Of a DNA stretch of 38,998 nt, positions 32,878 through 38,998 are shown piece by piece; position 1 is the stretch's first letter, and each line of letters begins with the position of its first letter. This DNA is from Chloroflexota bacterium. Lineage in GTDB: Bacteria > Chloroflexota > Dormibacteria > Dormibacterales > Dormibacteraceae. The stretch covers positions 1 through 38,998 of the forward strand of contig VBHB01000089.1 in assembly GCA_005880315.1 (NCBI GenBank), in the 5' to 3' direction. Below the pieces are notes generated by a model. It did no database searches, had not been told where the DNA came from, and saw only the letters and a list, made by a program, of their open reading frames with translations. Both the position numbers and the translations under genes were made by a program.

Positions 32878-33276
32878 CTAAGCAGGGACTGTTGGTTCCC
32901 ACCGACCGGCAACCTTGATGGCTTCCGAGTCACCCGGCCACGGCGGCATGGTGACCCCGATCGCCGAGAGCGGCTCTCGGCCGAGCGACCGGAACTGGAA
33001 TCGAGTACCCATTGGAATGGTCAGGCACAGGCCTGCCGAGACTTCGGTGATCTCGTCGGTTCCATCATGCTCGCGCCACATCTCGCCTCGACCGCTAAGG
33101 AAGTACCAGATCTCGTCGACGGTCCGATGCTGGACGGCCGTCGAGGTCTGCCCGGGCGCGAGCTCGAAATGAGCCATTCCGCCACCGGCCACGCCGAGCA
33201 GAACCCGAACATCGGAACCATCCGGAGCGACGCTGGTGCGCTCCGCGGGTAGCCACATGGACGTGAAATGTTCCAT
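32878..33276 (-). CDS. Cupin domain protein
   Basis: A single-domain cupin of 132 aa. GQTSTAVQHRTVDEIWYFLSG corresponds to cupin motif 1, with His and Glu in the expected places, and LCLTIPMGTRFQFRSLG to motif 2, though the motif 2 His appears to be absent. Metal binding may therefore be weak or altered. It lies 31 bases after the DppB-like permease and before the SRPBCC gene, likely in one transcript. The substrate is unknown. Confidence 0.8.
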   Translation of the reverse strand: MEHFTSMWLPAERTSVAPDGSDVRVLLGVAGGGMAHFELAPGQTSTAVQHRTVDEIWYFLSGRGEMWREHDGTDEITEVSAGLCLTIPMGTRFQFRSLGREPLSAIGVTMPPWPGDSEAIKVAGRWEPTVPA

Positions 33277-33307
33277 CGCCGTCTCCTTCCATGACCACGC
33301 CCGGCGC

Positions 33308-34276
33308 TCAGTAGCGGATGCGTGGGTCCAGGATCGCGTATGTGATGTCAGCCAGCAAGTTGAACAACACGGTAAGGACGGCGACCAGCATCACCACCCC
33401 AAGAATCAACGGGTAGTCGCGGTCGGCGGCGGCCTGAAAGGCGAGGAGGCCCATGCCAGGCCAGCTGAAGATGCCCTCGATGATCACGGCCCCGCTCACG
33501 AGCTGCGGCATCTGCAGCGCGAGCAGCGTGACGATGGGCAGGATTGCGTTTCGCAGCGCGTGCCGGTAGTTGACCGTTCGAGCGTCGAGACCCTTTGCCC
33601 TGGCCGTCCGCACGTAGTCGAGGTGCAAGACCTCGAGCATCCCCGCGCGCAGGAACCGGCTGAAACGCGCGATGTTGAAGATCGAAAGCGCGGTGCCCGG
33701 CAGCGCCATGTGCCATGCCAGGTCGGTCAGGCTCGTGTCGTTGGCACTGGCGTGCATGCCAAACAGTGGGAAATAGAGCAGGCTGCCGGTGACGTGCCGC
33801 AGCCATACGCCTCCCACGAGCAGCAGAAGGATTCCGACCACAAAGCTGGGTGTTGAGATCCCGACGTAGCTGACCACTGAAGTGACCATGTCGAGCCATG
33901 AGTACTGGTGCGTCGCAGCGTACGTGCCCATAGGGACAGCAATCAAGATCGATATGATCAACGACGCTCCCAGCAAGAGCAGCGAGTTCGGCACTCTCTC
34001 GACGAGCAGGCGTCCGACCGGGCGGCCGTAGGCGAACGAGCTGCCGAGGTCGCCGTGCAGGAGTGAGCTCACATAGGCCGGGTACTGTTCGAACCACGGC
34101 CGGTCCAAACCGAGGGCGTGCATCCTGCGCTGCGCCTGGGGCGTGTCGAAGATCTCATTCTGGGTCGTTCCGAAGGGCGAGCCCGGGACCGCACGTGTGA
34201 GTGCAAAGAACAGGAAGGACATGAACACCAGCACGAGAAACCCGATGCCGATGCGCCTGACGATGTAGAGGGTCAC
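33308..34276 (-). CDS. DppB-type peptide ABC transporter permease
   Basis: A 322-residue permease of the DppB/OppB family, with six membrane helices. MTLYIVRRIGIGFLVLVFMS is the family opening, then TRAVPGSPF, LGLDRPWFEQY and LHGDLGSSFAYGRPV. The cytoplasmic coupling loop is DYVRTARAKGLDARTVNYRH. It overlaps the upstream hydrolase by four bases. No DppC, ATPase or binding protein is adjacent, which is unusual since these transporters need two permeases. Partners may be encoded elsewhere, or the locus may be a remnant. Confidence 0.88.
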   Translation of the reverse strand: MTLYIVRRIGIGFLVLVFMSFLFFALTRAVPGSPFGTTQNEIFDTPQAQRRMHALGLDRPWFEQYPAYVSSLLHGDLGSSFAYGRPVGRLLVERVPNSLLLLGASLIISILIAVPMGTYAATHQYSWLDMVTSVVSYVGISTPSFVVGILLLLVGGVWLRHVTGSLLYFPLFGMHASANDTSLTDLAWHMALPGTALSIFNIARFSRFLRAGMLEVLHLDYVRTARAKGLDARTVNYRHALRNAILPIVTLLALQMPQLVSGAVIIEGIFSWPGMGLLAFQAAADRDYPLILGVVMLVAVLTVLFNLLADITYAILDPRIRY

Positions 34277-35442
34277 CGAGACAAGACTTGCATCATCCAG
34301 GCCCTCAGCGCTGGCACCAATTCTGGAGCCAGGCCGGGCGATTGGTCGTCATCGCGGAGCAGCCCTGTCGGATTGACGAGCAGGCCGTGCCCGGTCGGCA
34401 GGAGCTGGACTGTGAAATTCGGCTTGCGCATCGCGCTCAGAATCTCTACGCAAACGGCCGTTGGTACGGTGCGATCGTTGCTCCCCAGCAGCCACAGCGC
34501 CGGCACGGCGAGCGCGCGCAACGCAGGCGCTGGGTCGTAGCCGGAATGAGTGTCGCGAACCTCGGCCAGCATCTGGCCGGTCGACTCGGTGGGCATCACC
34601 GCGCCTCCGCCGCTGAATCCGGCCCAAAGGTCGGTCTGGTCCACCGTCGTCGCCGGGGCTGAGGCAAGCACGGCAAATGCCCCCCGCCGATGACGCTCGC
34701 CGGCCAACGGAACCGTCCACCCGCCCTGGCTGCCGCCGTGGAAACCGACTCGTTTGGGGTCTATGCCTGGCCAAAGGGACAGAAAGCTGAGAGCCGCGAA
34801 CGCATCATCGGCATAGACGTTCAAGGCTTGCACGGTCGGGAAATCTCCCGGGTACGTTCCAGTCGAAGATCCGATTCCACGCTTGTCGTAAGTCAGCACA
34901 GCCAGGCCCAGGCTCGTGTACACCCCCACCCAGATGTCGTAGAAGTACCGCTCGCCGCGCTCGGCGCCATGAACGACGACGATTCCCGGATGGGGGCCGG
35001 CACCAATCGGCTCCGTTATGGTGCCGGAGAGTTGAGCCCCGATTGCCGGGACGCTGACATCGGTGTGCCGATAGCCGATGTGGTGGGCGGTCCTCGCTCG
35101 AGCCGATTCGGCGATCGTGAGAGTGCCGTTTCCGAAGAGCAGATCCGCAAATTTCGGCAGCGGCTCATGGAAGCGCGTGCCAATCGTGAAGCGCGCCGGC
35201 GAACTCGTCGCATAGATCGTGCGGTACACGCTGGTCCGCATGTCGAAAAACCACCCGAGCCGGGCGATGACAACCACGTCGCCCGTGTCGGTGGAGTAGC
35301 TGCCGTAGTACGGAAGCAGAGATTGCGGTGAGGCTTCGGTGGGCGGGCTTTCCATGGAAGGTGAAGGCCGCCCGACGCCGGCTCCCGGCCCACATGAGAG
35401 CAGGCAGGTCGCAGTCAGCACGACCGCCGCCCCGATCCGCAC
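34273..35442 (-). CDS. Alpha/beta hydrolase lipoprotein
   Basis: A 389-residue extracytoplasmic alpha/beta hydrolase. The lipobox LLSC places the modified Cys at residue 17. The core starts near residue 130: PGIVVVHGAERGERYFY (oxyanion region), LTYDKRGIGSS, nucleophile elbow GGSQGGW with S238, acid D323 (GSNDRTVP) and H352 (PTGHGLL). It resembles dienelactone-hydrolase and acyl-peptidase-like esterases; the substrate is unknown. It is divergent from the MarR gene across a palindromic operator and is probably repressed by it. It overlaps the permease downstream by four bases. Confidence 0.87.
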   Translation of the reverse strand: MRIGAAVVLTATCLLSCGPGAGVGRPSPSMESPPTEASPQSLLPYYGSYSTDTGDVVVIARLGWFFDMRTSVYRTIYATSSPARFTIGTRFHEPLPKFADLLFGNGTLTIAESARARTAHHIGYRHTDVSVPAIGAQLSGTITEPIGAGPHPGIVVVHGAERGERYFYDIWVGVYTSLGLAVLTYDKRGIGSSTGTYPGDFPTVQALNVYADDAFAALSFLSLWPGIDPKRVGFHGGSQGGWTVPLAGERHRRGAFAVLASAPATTVDQTDLWAGFSGGGAVMPTESTGQMLAEVRDTHSGYDPAPALRALAVPALWLLGSNDRTVPTAVCVEILSAMRKPNFTVQLLPTGHGLLVNPTGLLRDDDQSPGLAPELVPALRAWMMQVLSR

Positions 35443-35459
35443 CGATGGACACTAACACG

Positions 35460-35496
35460 AACCCGTGGCATTTGCCACGAATCCGTGGCAATCGCC
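35460..35496. promoter_or_regulatory. MarR-type operator: palindrome plus tandem copy
   Basis: CGTGGCA-TT-TGCCACG (35464-35479) is a perfect 7+7 palindrome. A second CGTGGCA half-site stands 20 bases further on (35484-35490) in a near-repeat of the surrounding 17 bases (35460-35476 and 35480-35496). It fills the short gap between the divergent hydrolase and MarR genes. Binding by the adjacent MarR protein is inferred. Confidence 0.7.
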
Positions 35497-35502
35497 TATA
35501 GT
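35472..35502 (+). promoter_or_regulatory. Putative marR promoter
   Basis: A -35-like TTGCCA (35472-35477) and a -10 TATAGT (35497-35502), 19 bases apart, overlap the palindromic operator. The TTG start lies only eight bases after the -10, so the mRNA may be leaderless or nearly so. Confidence 0.5.
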
Positions 35503-35510
35503 CGAAGCAC

Positions 35511-35993
35511 TTGGCCAAGCACGCGGACGTCTCCCTTCTGTTCGACTTCTTCGTCACCGCTCAGCGGCTGCGTCGCGTGCTCTCCGACTCGCTGGCAGAG
35601 GCTGGAATGCGCCCCGATGAGTACGCTGTTTACAGCCTCCTCTTCGACAGGGGACCTCTCACCGCGACCGAGATGGCCGATTTCCTCGGCATGCCCCTCA
35701 GCACCGTGCTCGACTACCTGAAGGCCATGACCGCGGCAGGCCACCTCGTTCGCACGTCCCACCCCTTCGACGGGCGGGCCCTCGAGCTGAGCCTGAACCG
35801 GTCGGGAGTCGCGGCCCACAGCCGCGCGCACGCCCACTGGGAGGTAATACGGAAGCAGATCGAGGGCGAGCTGTCGATGCCAATCGATCAGGTGAGGCGA
35901 GCCCTCACCGCACTCGACGATTCCGCAGAGCTGGCCGGGCGGCGCGCGAAGCCGGCCGCCGCACATCGCTCACGACGAGCTCGGCGCGCTTAG
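35511..35993 (+). CDS. MarR-family transcriptional regulator
   Basis: A winged-helix MarR-family regulator of 160 aa. The dimerisation helix covers DVSLLFDFFVTAQRLRRVLS; the wHTH runs from RPDEYAVYSLLFDRGPLTAT through EMADFLGMPLSTVLDYLKAM to a wing with SHPFDGRALELSL. A basic tail (RRAKPAAAHRSRRARRA) follows. The TTG start at 35511 is the first possible start; the upstream region is all promoter and operator. It probably represses itself and the divergent hydrolase-permease-cupin genes until a small ligand binds. Confidence 0.9.
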   Translation: MAKHADVSLLFDFFVTAQRLRRVLSDSLAEAGMRPDEYAVYSLLFDRGPLTATEMADFLGMPLSTVLDYLKAMTAAGHLVRTSHPFDGRALELSLNRSGVAAHSRAHAHWEVIRKQIEGELSMPIDQVRRALTALDDSAELAGRRAKPAAAHRSRRARRA

Positions 35994-36014
35994 CTGCTTC
36001 GAGCGGCAAGCAGC
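35993..36014. terminator. Bidirectional hairpin between marR and lysozyme-like gene
   Basis: GCTGCTT, eight bases, AAGCAGC: a 7-bp stem beginning at the marR stop and lying between two convergent genes. It could end both transcripts. It has no T-tract. Confidence 0.45.
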
Positions 36015-36048
36015 GTTGCCTGCCGGCGATGCGGGCCCAACCGACCGA

Positions 36049-36963
36049 TCAGGCTTGCTGAAGCTGCGAGCCGGCCTTCGACAGCGCGGATTCGATCTTG
36101 TTCACCGTGCCACCGACCGCTGTGAGCTGCTGCTCGACTGGCGTTAGGTCAACAGGAGTTCCGGAGACTGGAGTGAGCGAACCGATGGCCGCAAGCTGAC
36201 CGTTGCTGAGGTTGCCGCCAAGGTTCACGTACGGAGACCATGTCGCACCATCGTCATTCGAGGCTATCAGGTACGCGGCGTTGTCCTGACCCACGATGAA
36301 AACGTCGATGCCGGTCAGGGTTCGCATCGCGATGATGTCGGGCGTAGCCATCCGCCCGCCGAGACTGCGCCAGCCGGACCAGGCCGACCCGTCGAAACGA
36401 TTCTGATAGAGCGCGTTGTCGGTGCCGCGCACGAACAGGTTCACTGTATTTTGTGTCGCCAAGATAGTGACCGCCCTCCTTAGCTTTGGTTGAGGATCGA
36501 CCGAATCAAACTCTGTTTGCCACGACGCGATGAGCGAACAGCCGGCGTAACCGCACTCCTTGAGACCGTAATGACCCGCATCCCACGGGGATGCTCCAAT
36601 CGCAAGCAGCTGGGTGCGCACCGGCTGGCCCGCGGTGGCGAGCACAGCTCCGTAGAAGCCGTTCTCCCAGGTCGCGATGGCGGCGGCGCCGAAGTCGGCA
36701 AGCGTGGCGTACTGGCAAAAGGTCGTGCTGCTGCAGCGGATGTTGCCGAGGTTGTTGCGATTGAGAATTTGCGTGCCGGTGGCGGTCTCTTTGGCCCACT
36801 GGACGAGCAGCGCCCACCGGCTGAGGCCGGTCCCAGCCGCGACCTGGTCGGCCACTCCGCCGAAGTTCGCGATGAACGTGAGCGCTTGTGGGGTCATTTG
36901 GGTCCAGGCTTCATGGCGCTGGTCAGGCAAGCCCCCATTTCGCGCAATGTACCCGACGGGCAT
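36049..36963 (-). CDS. Lysozyme-like glucosaminidase with lectin-like repeats
   Basis: A 304-residue protein with a glucosaminidase/lysozyme-like N-terminal domain and a PLL-type beta-propeller-like region. The first domain has TPQALTFIANFGGVADQVAA, the catalytic-type E59 in LLVQWAKETATG, and N71-LGNIR, as in FlgJ/endo-beta-N-acetylglucosaminidase proteins. The second part has at least two repeats: VNLFVRGTDNALYQNRFDG and IDVFIVGQDNAAYLIASNDDG, each ending in W...LGG. A short coiled coil closes it. There is no signal peptide. It may cleave peptidoglycan, as an endolysin or toxin-like enzyme; no phage genes are near. A later ATG at 36897 is also possible. Confidence 0.75.
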   Translation of the reverse strand: MPVGYIARNGGLPDQRHEAWTQMTPQALTFIANFGGVADQVAAGTGLSRWALLVQWAKETATGTQILNRNNLGNIRCSSTTFCQYATLADFGAAAIATWENGFYGAVLATAGQPVRTQLLAIGASPWDAGHYGLKECGYAGCSLIASWQTEFDSVDPQPKLRRAVTILATQNTVNLFVRGTDNALYQNRFDGSAWSGWRSLGGRMATPDIIAMRTLTGIDVFIVGQDNAAYLIASNDDGATWSPYVNLGGNLSNGQLAAIGSLTPVSGTPVDLTPVEQQLTAVGGTVNKIESALSKAGSQLQQA

Positions 36964-37024
36964 TGGGCCTGCCGAGATAAGGCCGAGCGCAAGTGTCGTT
37001 CAGGGTGTAGGCTCGGGGGTCTCC

Positions 37025-37939
37025 ATGGCTGTGCTCAGGAAAAGCGACCCGGTCGAGGTCATCCAGCCGGACGGCGGGCCGGAAACCGACGGCTCAGAGG
37101 CGTACCGGCTCGCAAGCGACCCCTTCGGGCTTGACGCGATGCGATCCTGGCTCGTGAGCGGCGTCCAATTCGTCGATCCCCGCCGCCGGTTTGGAAGCCA
37201 CGGCCGAGCCAGGGAGCTGCTGGTTGCCGACCCGCAGGGGATCCAGGACACCTCCCACCGCTGGCAGGGCCTGGCGGCGGCGCTGCACCGGCACACGGTC
37301 CGAGGCGGTTTGTCAGAGCTCCGACCCGATGAGCGGCATGTGATCACTCTTGCTTACCTGGAGGGCCGCACCAATCGCGAGATCGCCGCCCTGTTGGGCG
37401 TGTCGGTCACGACCGTTCAGCGCCGGCTCCTGTTCGCTCTCGGCCGTCTCGAGGCGTACATCGGCCGCACGGGAGTCTGGCTTTCAGCGTTGATCCTGGT
37501 GGCGGCGGGTTACGCGATGCGCCCCGTCGCTCATGTGGGGCGATTGGCGAACGTTGCGGCCGCGTCGCCCGACCGGGCCCAGAGGCTTGCCTCGACACTG
37601 ACCGCCGGTGCGATGTCGGCCGCCGTGCTGGGCGTCGTCGCATTCACCTCCGATTCCAGCATGCTCAGCAAGGGGCCTCATTCCACCACGGCACCGTCCG
37701 TTGCGCAGACGAATGCTGCTTTACCCCCGATCGTCTCGATCGCGTCGCAACTATCGCCGCCAGAATCGGCTCAACTGGCGCTTGTGATTGAGGCCACCAT
37801 CCCGGCCACTGATACGAAGACCATCGACTCCCCGGCCACGGCCCGCCACCACGGTAAGGGCTGCGGCCACCACGCGGTTCCCGTGGGACCGCGCGGCGGC
37901 GCAACCGGACCTCCCGGAGGCTGCCGGGCTACGGGCTAG
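37025..37939 (+). CDS. Membrane-anchored sigma region 4-like protein
   Basis: A 304-residue protein with an unassigned N-terminal part (1-93), a sigma region 4 / helix-turn-helix (about 95-145: LSELRPDERHVITLAYLEGR, then TNREIAALLGVSVTTVQRRL), and two hydrophobic segments (about 150-166 and 194-208). The tail is Ser/Thr/Pro-rich and ends in a His/Cys-rich stretch HHGKGCGHH. Region 2, needed for -10 recognition and core binding, is absent. It would be a DNA-binding domain tethered to the membrane. ATG 37025 is preceded by GGGGG; a longer frame to 36677 overlaps the lysozyme-like gene. It overlaps the convergent CHRD gene by four bases. Confidence 0.7.
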   Translation: MAVLRKSDPVEVIQPDGGPETDGSEAYRLASDPFGLDAMRSWLVSGVQFVDPRRRFGSHGRARELLVADPQGIQDTSHRWQGLAAALHRHTVRGGLSELRPDERHVITLAYLEGRTNREIAALLGVSVTTVQRRLLFALGRLEAYIGRTGVWLSALILVAAGYAMRPVAHVGRLANVAAASPDRAQRLASTLTAGAMSAAVLGVVAFTSDSSMLSKGPHSTTAPSVAQTNAALPPIVSIASQLSPPESAQLALVIEATIPATDTKTIDSPATARHHGKGCGHHAVPVGPRGGATGPPGGCRATG

Positions 37940-38460
37940 TCGCCCGACCTCACCAGGCCGCGGATCTCACCGCCCGGGAATGCGGTCGTATGGACATTCA
38001 CGTATGCGTCGCCACTGGCGATGATGCTCAGCGCCCCGGCAAAGTCCCCGGCCGACAGGTTTTGCGCTGAGATGCCCTGGATGTCGGCGGCGGTGACGCC
38101 ACTCCTCGACACCGTGCCCCCATCGGGAGGACAGGTTGGCGTTCCCGCGGGACCCGGAGCGGCCGCAGACCCACAGAGCCATAGGAAGATGCCGCCATTC
38201 ACCGCCGGCTGACCGAAGTGGATGTGAGCCATGAAGGCCGGAGTCGAGAGCTTCGAATAGGTGAGTGTGTAGGAGAGAGTCGACCCTGTCAGAGTGGCCT
38301 CAAAGCGCCCCGTGCTTGGACTCAACTTCGGCGGTGACTCCTGGAACCCCGTGAGCTTGGCCCGCATGGACACCGTCGCTTCGTCTGCATTCGTGGCCGC
38401 GACGGTGAGCCCGAGAACCAACGCCAAGGCGGCGAACCGAAGGATGGATTTCGGATTCAT
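37936..38460 (-). CDS. CHRD domain secreted protein
   Basis: A 174-residue exported protein with a CHRD domain, named from chordin; the bacterial function is unknown. A signal peptide (KSILRFAALALVLGLTVAA) precedes the domain, which reads MRAKLTGFQESPPKLSPSTG at its start, MAHIHFGQPAVNGGIFLWLC in the middle and YVNVHTTAFPGGEIRGLV at the end, the family's hallmark His/Gly motifs. I chose ATG 38460 because the signal peptide starts there; an upstream start at 38514 adds 18 polar residues. It is divergent from the methyltransferase gene. Confidence 0.88.
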   Translation of the reverse strand: MNPKSILRFAALALVLGLTVAATNADEATVSMRAKLTGFQESPPKLSPSTGRFEATLTGSTLSYTLTYSKLSTPAFMAHIHFGQPAVNGGIFLWLCGSAAAPGPAGTPTCPPDGGTVSRSGVTAADIQGISAQNLSAGDFAGALSIIASGDAYVNVHTTAFPGGEIRGLVRSGD

Positions 38461-38645
38461 GGACGTACCCCCGTTCTTGTCTCGGCCGACCGGCTCTAGC
38501 CCAGAGCCGCGCACCGAGGCCTGACCGACTAAACCTCGCGCTCCCCTGCTCCGATGTCAAGAAACGAACTTGGCGCCCTGCTCGCCTGACTATTGCCGTC
38601 ATGGTCGAACCCCACCGCGCGGGACGGCCCGAGCACAATGGCTCT

Positions 38646-38998
38646 GTGCCGAAGAACTACTTCGACGGGCGGATAGCCAAGACATACGACGAGAGATCGC
38701 CGGAGCTGTTCGAGCAGTCGGCCGTTGAACCGGCAGTGAGCTTCCTCGCCGATCTAGCCGGCACGGGCGCCGCACTCGAGCTCGGCATCGGAACCGGTCG
38801 CCTCGCCTTACCGCTCAGCCGGCGAGGCGTTCGCGTGCATGGGATCGATCTTTCGCCGGCGATGGTTGCACAGCTCCAGGCGAAGCCGGGCGCCGCCGAC
38901 ATCGCAGTCACGATTGGCGACTTCTCGACCACCAAAGTAGCCGACTCATTCAAGCTCGCTTATCTAGTACGCAATACCATCACGAACCTGACCACGCA
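38646..38998 (+). CDS. SAM-dependent methyltransferase (partial, cut at window end)
   Basis: The 5' part (117 codons) of a class I methyltransferase, running off the window. From GTG 38646 the product begins VPKNYFDGRIAKTYDER. It shows motif I ALELGIGTGRLALPL (SAM-binding glycine loop) and the acidic end of strand 2 in VHGIDLSPAM, then AVTIGDFSTTKV. The substrate is unknown. No in-frame ATG lies closely upstream. Confidence 0.8.
   Translation, partial: MPKNYFDGRIAKTYDERSPELFEQSAVEPAVSFLADLAGTGAALELGIGTGRLALPLSRRGVRVHGIDLSPAMVAQLQAKPGAADIAVTIGDFSTTKVADSFKLAYLVRNTITNLTT

Noticed and set aside
36049-36963. Prophage remnant
   Set aside because: Only one lysozyme-like gene; no integrase, capsid, tail or att-type repeats are seen near it.
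1-38998. CRISPR arrays, insertion sequences, tRNA and rRNA
   Set aside because: No regularly spaced repeats, transposase, tRNA cloverleaf or rRNA segment was noticed on reading; a computational scan was not possible.

Overview
The window is high-GC, gene-dense bacterial chromosome with short intergenic gaps, many GTG/TTG starts and many 1-4 nt stop/start overlaps. I see no prophage block, insertion sequence, CRISPR array, tRNA or rRNA. The gene mix points to a free-living, probably soil-dwelling lineage near Dormibacterota, Chloroflexota or Actinomycetota: Tat-exported selenocysteine formate dehydrogenase with an NrfD-type anchor, COG4315 lipoprotein, DUF6457, a Flp pilin, Rieske proteins beside ECF sigma factors, and a MaoC/acyl-CoA dehydrogenase/CitE cluster as in mycobacteria. 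The phylum cannot be fixed without a marker gene.

Layout. 1-2.7 kb: RDD membrane protein, a NarL/LuxR-type response regulator with a degenerate receiver, a Flp pilin and a proline-rich membrane protein. Four palindromes resembling the mycobacterial DosR box lie between these genes. 2.7-5.2 kb: aldo/keto reductase, DUF6457 and Mrp-type Fe-S carrier ATPase. 5.2-10.9 kb: formate dehydrogenase operon read leftward, fdhA-fdhE-fdhB-nrfD then mrp. fdhA is read through an in-frame UGA (selenocysteine) followed by a SECIS-like hairpin at E. coli-like spacing. 10.9-16.3 kb: short luciferase-like protein and a complete branched-chain amino-acid type ABC importer (livK-H-M-G-F). 16.3-20.9 kb: MFS transporter, haloacid dehalogenase-type hydrolase and, divergently, a GAF-PAS hybrid histidine kinase with two receivers. 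20.9-23.4 kb: MaoC, acyl-CoA dehydrogenase and CitE-like lyase, probably acting on branched or C5-dicarboxylic acyl-CoAs.

23.5-28.8 kb is the most unusual region. A leftward run encodes a sigma-like protein with an extra C-terminal domain, an ECF sigma factor, a membrane Rieske protein whose N-terminal cytoplasmic domain is homologous without gaps to that extra domain, a second Rieske protein, a COG4315 lipoprotein and a CoxG-like protein. A secreted vanadium-haloperoxidase-like protein is divergent. The Rieske protein is built like an anti-sigma factor with an Fe-S sensor outside the membrane, so I propose a redox-responsive sigma/anti-sigma module.

29-32.4 kb: DUF485 + ActP acetate symporter, a small membrane protein and methylthioadenosine phosphorylase. 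32.4-36 kb: SRPBCC protein, cupin, a lone DppB-type permease and a lipoprotein alpha/beta hydrolase, divergent from a MarR regulator across a clear palindromic operator. 36-39 kb: lysozyme-like protein with lectin-like repeats, a membrane-anchored sigma-region-4 protein, a CHRD protein, and a methyltransferase cut by the window end.
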